64,000 nucleotides of DNA from Candidatus Pristimantibacillus lignocellulolyticus (GCA_023639215.1 CP097899.1:2729001-2793000), one strand, 5' to 3'. Shown: positions 41,378 to 51,257, numbered from the stretch's first letter. Notes: generated from the sequence alone by a model not told the origin. Numbers and translations are program-made.

Positions 41378-42982
41378 TTGGAAAATCTTGTGCAAGAAGT
41401 GGAAACGAAAAAAAGTAGTAAGATAGTACTGATTATTATTGCAAGTGTTATCGGACTACTCATTATTGCTAGTATCGTTGGTTACAGTATTTTGTCTGCA
41501 AACTCTAAACCTGAATCTGTACTTTCTAAATTCCAAGCAGCAGTCAAATCAGGTAATGCTGCAGCTGCCCACAAAATTCTTGTTTCAAATGACCCTGTGT
41601 TTGAGTTAACTGAGGGTGATATAACGAAACTTCTTACATATTTAGATGAGGAATCTTCAGTATTTGATGATGAAATTGATAGTTTGAAAACTCAAATTGA
41701 TAATGAAAAAGAAGAACGACTCAAATATGATTATTATTCTATGCTAACTCTAGTAAAGGAAAAAGGATTACTAGGGTTATTTGACTCGTATAAAATTGCA
41801 GTACAACCATACTATTTTACGTTATATACGAATCAAAAAGGTGTAGTTATAAAACTAGATGGAAAAGATTTAGTGACGTCTAAGTCAGATAACTATACAA
41901 AAGTAATAGGTCCATTAATGCCTGGGTCCTATTCATTAGATGCTCAATTTGATAGTGAATATGTGTCACTTAATACAAAGAAGAAAGTGCTACTTCCAGA
42001 AGATCATAATTATGAAATTGATCTATCCATCGATGCACAGTATGTGTATTTAGAATCTAACTACCCCGAAGCCAAATTATACTTAAACGGTAAAGATACT
42101 AAACTAACAGTTGGGGATGCGTACCGATTTGGTCCGATTGCTTCTAATGGAACGATGACCGTTCAAGCAAATCTCGATAATAAATGGGGATCTTTAACTA
42201 GTGAGTCTATTACAATCGACGGCAGCTCTTCTTATATTAATCTAGAAATACTTGGTTATACAATTTATCCGACAGCATCAGTTATGGGTGCTGAGGTATT
42301 ACTTGACGGACAAAGTACAGGAATTACATTTGAACAAGCGATGACGGATGGAATTGGTCCAATTCCTTATGATAAAGAAGTTGCCGTAACTGGACAATTT
42401 GAATTCCCTTGGGGAACTTACAAATCTAATGAATTATTACTAGATAAAGATAGTGTATTCTACGATGGTGATAGTGATTATGATTATTCGACATATGCTT
42501 TCTTCACAGAAATACCAGACGATATACGTTCTAAAATTGTCACACAATTGGATGGATTTATTCCTTCAGCATTTGATAGTGTAACGGATTATGATGAGGC
42601 TTTGCTAGAAAATGTTAACGAAGCAAACCGAACGGTTATATTAGATTCCCTTTATTATCAGTTATCTGAGTATGCATATGATGGTTTCTACCCTACGAAA
42701 GCTACATATACCTTTGATAGCATGTGGGTAAGTTCATCTGAAAAGGATAAATATTATATCTCATTAGCTGCATTAGTTAATTTTAACTACTTATCTTATG
42801 ACTACTGGGAAGATACATACAATGACACTGAAGAAAAAATGACAGTAAATATTGATGTACTATATGATGCAAGAGATGGTAGTTTAGTAGTCGAATCTTT
42901 CGATCCGTATGTAGATTATTATGATTACTATTCAGATGATTACACGTATAATGACGTTGAAGTTAAACAGTTCACTCAATAG
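41378..42982 (+). CDS. TcaA/YvbJ-like membrane-anchored envelope protein
   Basis: This 534-residue protein starts with TTG, seven bases after AGGGGTG. A short cytoplasmic N-terminus (about 15 residues, no zinc ribbon) is followed by one membrane helix (about 16-38). A large extracytoplasmic part has repeated beta modules: YYFTLYTNQKGVVIKLDGKD, YLESNYPEAKLYLNGKD, YTIYPTASVMGAEVLLDGQS. These are the PEGA-like TcaA domains. A C-terminal NTF2-like acidic domain ends in many Tyr/Asp residues. TcaA proteins affect cell-wall stress and glycopeptide response in Staphylococcus; the role here is inferred. The second gene of the operon follows after 14 bases. Confidence 0.78.
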   Translation: MENLVQEVETKKSSKIVLIIIASVIGLLIIASIVGYSILSANSKPESVLSKFQAAVKSGNAAAAHKILVSNDPVFELTEGDITKLLTYLDEESSVFDDEIDSLKTQIDNEKEERLKYDYYSMLTLVKEKGLLGLFDSYKIAVQPYYFTLYTNQKGVVIKLDGKDLVTSKSDNYTKVIGPLMPGSYSLDAQFDSEYVSLNTKKKVLLPEDHNYEIDLSIDAQYVYLESNYPEAKLYLNGKDTKLTVGDAYRFGPIASNGTMTVQANLDNKWGSLTSESITIDGSSSYINLEILGYTIYPTASVMGAEVLLDGQSTGITFEQAMTDGIGPIPYDKEVAVTGQFEFPWGTYKSNELLLDKDSVFYDGDSDYDYSTYAFFTEIPDDIRSKIVTQLDGFIPSAFDSVTDYDEALLENVNEANRTVILDSLYYQLSEYAYDGFYPTKATYTFDSMWVSSSEKDKYYISLAALVNFNYLSYDYWEDTYNDTEEKMTVNIDVLYDARDGSLVVESFDPYVDYYDYYSDDYTYNDVEVKQFTQ

Positions 42983-42996
42983 AAGGGAGATTAATT

Positions 42997-45105
42997 ATGT
43001 ATATCTGTCAAAGTTGTCAGTCGAAGGCTGAACAATTCTATAAATTTTGCCCGCAATGTGGACAAGCAGCACTTGTGCTTGTAGAAAATAAGAATGAAAT
43101 CATTACAGAATCTTTAGCGGAAAATAGACCACCACAAGGCAATGGTCCACAAGGATATGCGCCACAAGGCAATGGTCCACAAGGATATGCGCCACAAGGC
43201 AATGGTCCACAAGGATATGCGCCACAAGGCAATGGTCCACAAGGATATGCGCCACAAGGCAATGGTCCACAAGGATATGCGCCACAAGGCAATGGTCCGC
43301 AAGGATATGCGCCGCAAGGCAATGGTCCACAGGGATATGCGCCGCAAGGCAATGGTCCGCAAGGATATGCGCCGCAAGGCAATGGTCCGCAAGGATATGC
43401 ACCACAAGGTAATGGTCCGCAAGGAGGCATGCCGCCACAAGGATATACTCCACAACCTAGCGTGCAAAAAAGTGCAGGAGCTCCAGCATGGTTGAAGAGC
43501 AAGAAGTTCAAACTATTTGCTTCGCTCGGGGTAGGCGCAATTATATTAATAGTAGTAGCCGTTACATTATTCAATGTATTTCTGAATAAAAATGCTAAAG
43601 AGTTGTATTTATACTCTGAGCTTCAAACCTTTAAAAATCAACAAAGCAATTCATCTTTATTTGGTGAAGCGGACATGGCACTATTCGATATGATTGAAAA
43701 GATGGCATCTGATACTAACATTACATTAACTGGAGATGTATCAATAGAGGGTAGTGATCTAGATGGATTTGATGAAATTGCAGAGGCTATTAACAAAGGA
43801 GCAATTGAACTTAATTTGAAACAAAACCCTAATGATCTGTGGGGACAGTATAATTTCAGGGTGAAGGATGATGGAGAATCTGTCGTAGATTCACTATTTA
43901 TGTTCTATGATGATATCTTTGCTTTCAAAGGTATAGGCGATCTTGATAAAATGCACTATTCATCATTTGAAGAAATACAAAATATTTATAGTGGTACCGA
44001 ATCTGAGGAAGATGAAGCTGATAAAGTTGATGTGCCAAAAGTTACAGAAGAACAACTGGAAAAACTGAAAAAGGAATATACGGGATTCATCGTATCTCAA
44101 TTAAAAGATGAATATTTCACATTGGAGAAAGATAGCTCTTATACAACATCTGAAGGTGATATAAAAGCTAAAAAACTAACAGTGAGTATTAACGAAGATG
44201 AAACTAGAACAATGCTAATTTCATTAGTTGACAAACTTCGCGGTGATAAGGCAGCGCAGGAGTTGCTTGCTAATGCTCTTTTCCCATATATTAACGAGAG
44301 CTCAAGCACACTCACATCTGCTGAACAACTAGCATATGTGAAAGAACAAATTGAAGATGGTTTATATGAGTTGAAAACTGGTTTAATCGATGCAGAATCA
44401 TTAGGAAGCTTTGAAATGATATTATATCTTAATAAAAAGAATGAAATTATTGACCGTGAAATGACAATTTCTATGGAGGATGATTTTACTTCAAATGCAC
44501 TTGAAATCAGTATCCATCAAACGAATTGGGATCTAAAGAAAGGTGTGGACCAATCAACGTTTGACATAGAGTTCGAAGTTTCCAATTATGGTGATATTAC
44601 TAGTCTACTTATTGAGTCTGATACTACGACGGAGATTATCGACAAAGTTAGAGATGCGAAGAGTAAGATTACATTAACTGCCTACTCATCTGGTTCAGAT
44701 GAGTTTAGTGCTAATATTAATTGGAGAGCTCGAGAAGCGACGACAGAAGGCGGCGAAGATCGTTACACGTTTAATATTGATTTAACTTCTATTGAAGATG
44801 CACCAACAATAAGTGGTGATTTTACACGAAAAGTTGATCAGAAGTTGAAAGAAAATTACTCTAATCAAACGATAAAAGGTAATGTTGAGCTTATGCTCAA
44901 TATGCTAGCTGAAAGACGTACGCTGAAAATTGGCTTTAACATTGATTCCAAAACGAAATTTGACGATAAGCTTGCCAAACCAGTGTTAGATAAAGATGCG
45001 GTTAACCTTAAAGATTTGGGGGATGATGAATCTTACTACATGCTTCATGACATATTAAATGGACTTCAAAGTGGTTCCATGAATTTTGGTGATTCATTGT
45101 ATTAA
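42997..45105 (+). CDS. Zinc-ribbon membrane protein with tandem PQGNGPQGYA repeats
   Basis: The 702-residue protein begins with a zinc ribbon (Cys4, Cys7, Cys18, Cys21; YICQSCQSK, FCPQCGQ). A cytoplasmic Pro/Gln/Gly repeat tract (about residues 46-150) follows: nine copies of PQGNGPQGYA and a variant ending GGM. A membrane helix lies near residues 172-197. A roughly 500-residue extracytoplasmic domain rich in Asp, Glu and Lys makes up the rest; I cannot name it. AGAAGGGAG is the RBS. It is coupled to the TcaA-like gene. In related proteins a zinc ribbon and anchor are often joined to envelope-stress domains; here the two genes seem to split and share that plan. Confidence 0.75.
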   Translation: MYICQSCQSKAEQFYKFCPQCGQAALVLVENKNEIITESLAENRPPQGNGPQGYAPQGNGPQGYAPQGNGPQGYAPQGNGPQGYAPQGNGPQGYAPQGNGPQGYAPQGNGPQGYAPQGNGPQGYAPQGNGPQGYAPQGNGPQGGMPPQGYTPQPSVQKSAGAPAWLKSKKFKLFASLGVGAIILIVVAVTLFNVFLNKNAKELYLYSELQTFKNQQSNSSLFGEADMALFDMIEKMASDTNITLTGDVSIEGSDLDGFDEIAEAINKGAIELNLKQNPNDLWGQYNFRVKDDGESVVDSLFMFYDDIFAFKGIGDLDKMHYSSFEEIQNIYSGTESEEDEADKVDVPKVTEEQLEKLKKEYTGFIVSQLKDEYFTLEKDSSYTTSEGDIKAKKLTVSINEDETRTMLISLVDKLRGDKAAQELLANALFPYINESSSTLTSAEQLAYVKEQIEDGLYELKTGLIDAESLGSFEMILYLNKKNEIIDREMTISMEDDFTSNALEISIHQTNWDLKKGVDQSTFDIEFEVSNYGDITSLLIESDTTTEIIDKVRDAKSKITLTAYSSGSDEFSANINWRAREATTEGGEDRYTFNIDLTSIEDAPTISGDFTRKVDQKLKENYSNQTIKGNVELMLNMLAERRTLKIGFNIDSKTKFDDKLAKPVLDKDAVNLKDLGDDESYYMLHDILNGLQSGSMNFGDSLY
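43133..43432 (+). repeat. 30-base in-frame tandem repeat (about ten units)
   Basis: Units of 30 bases begin at 43141, 43171 and so on to 43411, each starting AATGGTCC and coding PQGNGPQGYA. The first five are identical; later ones differ only by third-position CCA/CCG changes and one AGG. The tract can change length by slippage without shifting the frame. Confidence 0.95.
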
Positions 45106-45123
45106 TATAATGAGAGTGATAAG

Positions 45124-45160
45124 AGAAGGTGTATCCATAGTGGATACATCTTCTTTTTTA
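45124..45160 (+). terminator. Intrinsic terminator of the TcaA-like operon
   Basis: AGAAGGTGTATCC pairs with GGATACATCTTCT (one G-U), followed by T6. Confidence 0.9.
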
Positions 45161-45479
45161 GAAGAAATTCAAAAAGCGGATTCTTATAAAGTAGCAAAAC
45201 AAGAACACCTCCGATTAGCTCTGAATTGAAACTAATCGGAAGTGCATTGAGGCTCAAGCTATGGGGTTAGATTTGAGCTGAAACATAATTTGTAGTGGCA
45301 ACCAGATGAGCATAATCAACAGGCTTGGCTTACCTATTGAATAGAGGGACAGTCTGCTACTATGTGGCTAGCATAGTTGTTGCACTAGAGAGCACTAACG
45401 CAATTATTTGAATGACATGATTATCGTTCATTAACTATATAGGGTGGAGAAAAGCTAGCGTGCCATCTCACCTTTATAT

Positions 45480-45498
45480 GATATTGATAATCATTATC
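45480..45498. promoter_or_regulatory. Fur box
   Basis: GATATTGATAATCATTATC matches the 19-base Fur consensus at 18 positions, and TGATAATCATTATCA (45485-45499) is a perfect 7-1-7 site. On the plus strand it overlaps a possible TTGATA -35 with TAATAT 16 bases later (45506-45511). Confidence 0.75.
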
Positions 45499-45594
45499 AC
45501 AACAATAATATAACATAGGCATTTCCACAATTCAAGTTATTTATAATAAATTTCTGGTGCAAGGTTTTAATGAGTTACTTTAAGCGGACAGGGA

Positions 45595-45633
45595 ATGACA
45601 AAAGCCACCTTCATAGAAGATGACTTTTGTCAT
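45595..45633. terminator. Terminator of the CAP/SLH gene, probably bidirectional
   Basis: ATGACAAAAG pairs with CTTTTGTCAT, with further pairing of ACCTTC and GAAGATG inside. It lies 13 bases beyond the minus-strand stop codon. Confidence 0.75.
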
Positions 45634-45646
45634 GAGTAATAATAAA

Positions 45647-47470
45647 TTATTGGCCTAACATATTGAATAAGCGCACCATAGTTACAATCGTTTGCTCATG
45701 TGAGTATTTCCCTTGTGGATCGAATTTCGTAGCAGATACGCCGCCCATAATGGATAGTTCAGCAGCTTGAGTGACAGATGAACGCGCCCATGCTGAAATT
45801 TTCGCGTCATCACTAAAGACGGGAGCTTTGCCACGCTTCAAGTTTCCATCAAGATAATGATATACCTTCATTAATAATGAAGCAGCTTGCTCTCTCGAAA
45901 TTGTTGCATAAGGTGAGAACTTTCCGTTACCAGTTCCATTAATAATGTTATTCTCATATGCCCAGATGATTTCATAATTACCGTCATATACATCGGTAAA
46001 TGGAGAAGCCTTATCATAGTATTTGGTAAAGTCAATCGTCGGATCTATTGCAGTAAGAAGTCCCACGACATAAGAGACGAATAATTCCCTTGTAACTGAT
46101 TCGGTTAGATCATAGTAATAAGGATTAAAGTTAAGCAAACCATATTTATTAGCATCAGTTAAGCTCGATTGTGCCCATGAACTAATTGGTGACTCAGGTT
46201 TATCAAGAACATCGATTTGAATAGAGCTGTTCGAAGTGTATAGATACCCATCAACCGTAATATTAACATAGCCACGTTTATGAGCAGTTACTACACCATT
46301 TGCGTTAACACTCGCAACTCTAGGATCAGAAGATACATAGCGAATAGGTTTCTCATCTACTGGGAATTGCAACTGCTGCCCAGGGAGCATGTACCGCTGT
46401 GCACTGTTAACAAATTTCGACTGTAGTTGAACCAATGAAGTTGAATAAGACAGTGAAGTTGATTCACCTGCTAATGTATGCAATCCAGTAATATTAACAT
46501 TAAACTTATCTTCATCTTCATAATAGTCAATATTACCTGGACGGAAAATAACAGCGAAGTTAATACCATAATTATTTAAACTCACATTGAAGAAATCACC
46601 ATCGTAATCACGATCGTTAGAATCGAAATTCCAAACCTTCTGATCACGCTCACGAGTTAATGTAACTTTAATGTCTGATATTTTGTTCCTATCATATAGA
46701 CCTGTATTTAAGGAAACTGACCATGGATCAGCTGGACGTATGATTTCTGCAGGGAAAATACCGGCAGATGGCCACGCGATATAATCATACTGTACTTCAT
46801 TAATATCGCGATCATTGTTAAATGCAGACATCGATGAATAAGTTCCATAAACAGAAGAGGGATCAACTGCAAATCCAAACATTGTTTTCTTCATTTGCGG
46901 ATTAATGATCCAGCGACGATGTCCTACTGAAAGCAGATTGTTGTTACCATTGTCAGACATATATCCATAAAATACAGTGTCATACAATGTATCTCGTCCT
47001 GCAGACAGATTACTAGAACCTGCAGAAGCAGCTGCAAGTTGGTAGAAAGATTCACTCATATCGCTTGGTTTTACTGGATAATGAGTTAAAGATCCGTTTA
47101 TGGCATTAATAATTGCACCAGCTTGTTGTTTCTCAGCAATGGAATAATCAAGTGTAACATCATCTGGTAGACCAGCTAAGTACCTTGCAAAATTAGTTGC
47201 ATTCAATCCATCAAGTAATACATTTTGTGAAACCTTACCGGCACTGTAAGGAGCAGATAATGTTGGCGCTACTTCAAACAACTTCGAACTATCAATGTCT
47301 AAAGGCAAGTATTTTTGCCATTTTTCTAATAATTGTTTTTCTGTTCTTGCAGAAACGGTTTCTTGTACATTACTAGCACCGAATGCTATTGTTGGGTTTA
47401 CTAACGATGCTGCTAACGTCATAGTAACGCTGACAACAGCAATTTGTTTAAAGAAAAATTTCATTTTCAT
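45647..47470 (-). CDS. Surface protein with CAP domain, Ig-like domain and SLH domains
   Basis: The protein has 607 residues. The signal peptide ends near AFGAS (residue 32). A CAP/SCP-like domain follows (about residues 85-200; NATNFARYLAGLP, QQAGAIINAINGSLTHYP, SVGHRRWIINP), then beta-rich sequence. A Big_2 bacterial Ig-like domain (about 360-425; IRYVSSDPRVASVNANGVVT) precedes three SLH units (about 430-607; ending FSPYATISREQAASLLMKV and FDPQGKYSHEQTIVTMVRLF). SLH units bind pyruvylated wall polymer, so the protein is displayed on the cell surface. CAP domains have varied roles. CTGGAGGAAAA precedes the ATG. Confidence 0.85.
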   Translation of the reverse strand: MKMKFFFKQIAVVSVTMTLAASLVNPTIAFGASNVQETVSARTEKQLLEKWQKYLPLDIDSSKLFEVAPTLSAPYSAGKVSQNVLLDGLNATNFARYLAGLPDDVTLDYSIAEKQQAGAIINAINGSLTHYPVKPSDMSESFYQLAAASAGSSNLSAGRDTLYDTVFYGYMSDNGNNNLLSVGHRRWIINPQMKKTMFGFAVDPSSVYGTYSSMSAFNNDRDINEVQYDYIAWPSAGIFPAEIIRPADPWSVSLNTGLYDRNKISDIKVTLTRERDQKVWNFDSNDRDYDGDFFNVSLNNYGINFAVIFRPGNIDYYEDEDKFNVNITGLHTLAGESTSLSYSTSLVQLQSKFVNSAQRYMLPGQQLQFPVDEKPIRYVSSDPRVASVNANGVVTAHKRGYVNITVDGYLYTSNSSIQIDVLDKPESPISSWAQSSLTDANKYGLLNFNPYYYDLTESVTRELFVSYVVGLLTAIDPTIDFTKYYDKASPFTDVYDGNYEIIWAYENNIINGTGNGKFSPYATISREQAASLLMKVYHYLDGNLKRGKAPVFSDDAKISAWARSSVTQAAELSIMGGVSATKFDPQGKYSHEQTIVTMVRLFNMLGQ

Positions 47471-48007
47471 TATTACGTTTTCCTCCAGTTATAGTATTCA
47501 ATAAATCACTATGAAAAAAGATTCAAAGTGTAGGCATTACTAATTATTGTACAATAAAATAGAGGTAAATCGTGGAATTTTATTAACATTTTTAGATATT
47601 AATGCGGACTAGTATTTTAGGTGCACATTGTAATATAGAATTAAGAATAGCCCCGCTAATCCTATTGATGATCAGGGCTACTTCAATTTACAAGATATTG
47701 ATTAATTGAAAAATTTGAGTCTCTAGTAGTATCAATTTATAATATAGGCGAATATCTAGATTTTATACTAGGTCTAACGACTACTATTAAATAAAACTAC
47801 TACAAAATAATATTACCATATTATAAATCTGCACTTTATAGTGGATTATTATTGAAGGTGAATCTTTATGAAACTGAATAAAAACAAGAAATTTATAGCA
47901 ATAACGTGAAACATTGTAAATATAAGTTTCGTTTAATAGAGTGATCGTATGGTTAATTATTGGCGATATTCAATAGTTAATCAAAATAAAAATAGGAGGT
48001 ATTATTG
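47471..48007. other. Divergent intergenic region of about 540 bases
   Basis: It separates two divergent surface-protein genes. A TAGCCC/GGGCTA inverted repeat lies at 47648-47680. The rest is AT-rich and probably carries the two promoters; no clear ORF was found. Confidence 0.5.
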
Positions 48008-51000
48008 GTGAACATTAGAAAATCTAGTAAATGGATTGCGTTATTGCTTTCGGCATTATTACTGATTCCGTCTTTTTCATTGGCATCTGCTAGTAGCTCA
48101 TCAGACATTTCAGGTCACTGGGCTGAAACTAACTTGCAAGAGTGGGTAGAACAAGGATTATTAGAAGGATTTGAAGCTAATATTTATAAGCCTAACAAGG
48201 ATGTCACGCGTGCAGAATTTATGACCTTCATTAACCGTGCTTTTGGTTTAACAGGTACAGCTACATTAAATTATTCTGATGTGCAGTCATCTACTAACAA
48301 ATGGTATGTGAAAGAGATTGGAAAAGCAGTTCAAGCAGGTTATGTGAAAGGTTACACGGATAATACAATACGTCCGAATGACCTAATAACACGTCAAGAA
48401 GCTGCAGTTATGTTATCTAATCTAGTAAAAGATACAGGTGCTTCAACAGCAGATCTATCTGGTTTCACTGATGCAGATAAAATTGCTACTTGGGCAAAAG
48501 ATGCAGTAACAAAAGTATTCGATCTAGGCTATCTCGGTGGATACCCGAATAATACATTAAAGCCACAAAAAGAGATTACGCGTGCTGAATCTGTTGTCAT
48601 GATTAATCGTGCGATGGAAGATCAGTTCACAATTTACAAAAAAGCAGGTACTTATGGCGCTGAAACAGGCCAAAAAACCATTGCTGGAGATGTAATGATC
48701 ACTGTTGCTAATGTAACATTGAAAAATACAATCATCGAAGGTAACTTAATACTTGGTAAAGGTATTGGCGAAGGTGATGTTACGCTAGATAATGTTACTG
48801 TTAAAGGTAACACAATCGTACAAGGCGGTGGAGTAAATAGTATTCATATTATTAACTCTAGCTTATTGACCATTATTGTAGACAAAGCAACTGGAGTAGT
48901 AAGAATTGTTGCTTCTGGTATTACTGTTGTGGGTGCAGTTATTGCTAAAACTCCAGCTATATTTGTAGAAAATGCGCTAACTGGAGCTGGTTTCGGCAAC
49001 ATTACAATTACTGAGCAAGCAAATGGACAAATTGATTTATCAGGAAACTTCGATAAAGTAATCGTTGAAGTACCTGGCGTTACAGTAAATGTTGTAAATG
49101 GTACAGTAAATACGTTAGAGGTTACTGCAGCAGCGGCAGACACGAACATTAATCTTGCTGCAAATACTACAGTAACGAATCTTATTCTGAATGCGGCAAC
49201 AGATGTAACAGGAACGGGTACGGTAGTCAATGCAAATGTTAAAGCAAATGGTTCAACATTGGCTAAAAGACCGACGAATCTAGTAGTATCCCCTGGTATT
49301 ACAGTTGTTGTTCCAGATGCACCTGTGGTGAACCCTGGTCCATCTGTTCCTTCAACATCAATAAGCGTAAGTAACGAGACTCAATTATTAGCAGCGTTAG
49401 CTAATAATTACTATACACATATTAATGTAACGGCAAATATTGCCGCTACAAAAACTATCGTGATTAATAGAGCAGTTACTTTGAATGGTAATGGTAATAC
49501 AATTTCACTAGCTGGTGATTGGACTGGTGAAACAAATGCTGAGAAGCATGGTATTTTAGTTCAAAGTAATAATGTTACGATCGACAATCTTAAAGTAACG
49601 CTTGATAAAGTTGGAGATACACCTGCTTGGGGTGGAAACTACGGAATTCAAGTATACGATGTTACAGGAGTAACATTGAATAACGTTACAGTATCAGGTG
49701 CAGATGGTGGTATTCTAGTTAATGCATCGCTTGTAACATTAACAGGTACAACTGATGTATCGGGTAATGAGTTCGGTGGTATTGAAGTAAGTAAAGGTAC
49801 AGAAGCGGTTCGTACGGATTCTATTTTGACAGTGGGAGCAAATGCAAAAATATTGAATACTACGGAAACTGAATCAAAACCTACGATTTGGGTTGAAGAT
49901 GGCGAAGGTTCTGTTGTAGGTTGGAACACTCTACTGATTGAAAAAACTGTATTAGAAAAGGAACAAACATTCTATCTATTAAATGTATACAACGAAGCTC
50001 AACTTCGTACTGCTGTTGATCAAGTGGGATTAAAAACTATTTCATTGGGTGACGATATCGGATATCTGACTAGTTCCTTGGTTCTTGATAGAGCTAATAC
50101 TACATTGGATGGAAATGGATATTACATCGACTTTGAAAGTATATTTGATAACAGTGACCCAATTGAACGTCATGGTATTGTTATTGTAGCTGATGGAGTT
50201 ACAGTAACTAATATATATCTTTATTCTGATGATGAGGAAACCAATTGGACAGGATCATACGGAATTCAAGCTTATGATGCAAAGGATGTAGTATTGAATA
50301 ACGTAACTGTAGAATATTTCAATGCGGGTATTCTAGTTAATGCTGCTCAAGTTGAATTAACTGGAGAAACAGTATTGTACTACAACGGATTTGGTGGTAT
50401 TGAGGTAAGTAAAGGTACAGAAGAGGGTCTTGGTAATTCGGTACTAACACTTTCAGGAACGATCGTGAATGAAGAGGAAACTGAAGATCACCCAACAATT
50501 TGGGTAACTCGTGATGCTGACGGTGTAACAGATCAAGGTACTGTAGTAGGCTGGGAAACTCGACTAATTGAAGCTGAGGGAGTAGGCGACGACCCTCAAA
50601 CGTTCTACTATTTGAATGTGTACAACGAAGAGCAACTTCGTACAGCGGTTGATCAAGTGGGATTACAAACTATCTCATTAGGTGCTGATATTGAGGTATC
50701 AGAAAAGATTGTTATAACACGTGATAATGTAACATTAGGTGGAACTGGTCCAGATGTTAATTATGGTATTGGTTTTATTAATCAAGAAAACAGCGGTATA
50801 ATAATTGAAGCTAACGGAGTTAAAGTTACTGATCTAATTCTACTCTTTGGTAGTTCTTATGGTATAAAAGTAAATAATGCAACAGGTGTAAAAGTAAATA
50901 ATGTGGATATCGTGTTTTTCGATGCAGCAATTCTTGTTAATGCTTCTGAAGTAGAATTAACCGGAAAAATATATTTGCAAGGAAATGGATCTAGTGGTAT

Positions 51001-51244
51001 TAAAGTAGCTAAAGACGCAGGAATGACTCGTAATTCTGTATTGACTGTAACAGGTACTATCGATAATAACTCCGAGTCTCCTTCAAAGCCAACCGTTTGG
51101 GTGGTATACGATGCTGATGGTGTAACACCACAAGGTACATTCACTAACTCTAACGAAGATAATGTATTTACAGAAGTAGAAAAGAAAGATGGCGATAAAA
51201 TAATACAGGTTAATCACCATCTTCCGGCTCCAATTATACCTTAA
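48008..51244 (+). CDS. S-layer-anchored beta-helix surface protein with three repeated modules
   Basis: A GTG at 48008 is eight bases after AGGAGG; a TTG at 48005 is closer than usual. The product is 1078 residues. A signal peptide (to about SLASA, residue 29) is followed by three SLH units (about 33-210; ISGHWAETNLQEWV, YVKGYTDNTIRPNDLITRQE, YLGGYPNNTLKPQKEITRAE). A beta-solenoid-like region comes next (about 215-430; GDVMITVANVTLKNTIIEGN). Three related modules of about 200 residues follow, each with (N)YNExQLRTAVDQVGLxTISLG, a parallel beta-helix with GILVNAxxVxLTG, GGIEVSKGTE and PTIWV. It binds the cell wall by its N-terminus and projects a long beta-helix. Carbohydrate binding is possible; no catalytic residues were seen. 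Confidence 0.82.
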   Translation: MNIRKSSKWIALLLSALLLIPSFSLASASSSSDISGHWAETNLQEWVEQGLLEGFEANIYKPNKDVTRAEFMTFINRAFGLTGTATLNYSDVQSSTNKWYVKEIGKAVQAGYVKGYTDNTIRPNDLITRQEAAVMLSNLVKDTGASTADLSGFTDADKIATWAKDAVTKVFDLGYLGGYPNNTLKPQKEITRAESVVMINRAMEDQFTIYKKAGTYGAETGQKTIAGDVMITVANVTLKNTIIEGNLILGKGIGEGDVTLDNVTVKGNTIVQGGGVNSIHIINSSLLTIIVDKATGVVRIVASGITVVGAVIAKTPAIFVENALTGAGFGNITITEQANGQIDLSGNFDKVIVEVPGVTVNVVNGTVNTLEVTAAAADTNINLAANTTVTNLILNAATDVTGTGTVVNANVKANGSTLAKRPTNLVVSPGITVVVPDAPVVNPGPSVPSTSISVSNETQLLAALANNYYTHINVTANIAATKTIVINRAVTLNGNGNTISLAGDWTGETNAEKHGILVQSNNVTIDNLKVTLDKVGDTPAWGGNYGIQVYDVTGVTLNNVTVSGADGGILVNASLVTLTGTTDVSGNEFGGIEVSKGTEAVRTDSILTVGANAKILNTTETESKPTIWVEDGEGSVVGWNTLLIEKTVLEKEQTFYLLNVYNEAQLRTAVDQVGLKTISLGDDIGYLTSSLVLDRANTTLDGNGYYIDFESIFDNSDPIERHGIVIVADGVTVTNIYLYSDDEETNWTGSYGIQAYDAKDVVLNNVTVEYFNAGILVNAAQVELTGETVLYYNGFGGIEVSKGTEEGLGNSVLTLSGTIVNEEETEDHPTIWVTRDADGVTDQGTVVGWETRLIEAEGVGDDPQTFYYLNVYNEEQLRTAVDQVGLQTISLGADIEVSEKIVITRDNVTLGGTGPDVNYGIGFINQENSGIIIEANGVKVTDLILLFGSSYGIKVNNATGVKVNNVDIVFFDAAILVNASEVELTGKIYLQGNGSSGIKVAKDAGMTRNSVLTVTGTIDNNSESPSKPTVWVVYDADGVTPQGTFTNSNEDNVFTEVEKKDGDKIIQVNHHLPAPIIP

Positions 51245-51257
51245 ACCATAACAAGGC

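Larger units (their letters stand above)
45106..45646. other. Convergent intergenic region of about 540 bases with a Fur box
   Basis: It contains, in order, the operon terminator, a remnant repeat end (45163-45180, AAATTCAAAAAGCGGA), a nine-pair hairpin TCCGATTAG/CTAATCGGA (45210-45240), a near-perfect Fur box (45480-45498) and a terminator (45595-45633). No protein-coding gene could be supported on either strand. Confidence 0.6.

Noticed and set aside
43133..43432. CRISPR-like regular repeats
   Set aside because: Units are contiguous, in frame and without unique spacers, so they are a coding tandem repeat.
43038..43574. Long ORFs on both strands and in other frames through the PQG repeat tract
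   Set aside because: They arise because a 30-base repeat without stops in one frame tends to be open in all frames. They lack signal, RBS and family features, and the plus-strand zinc-ribbon protein explains the region.
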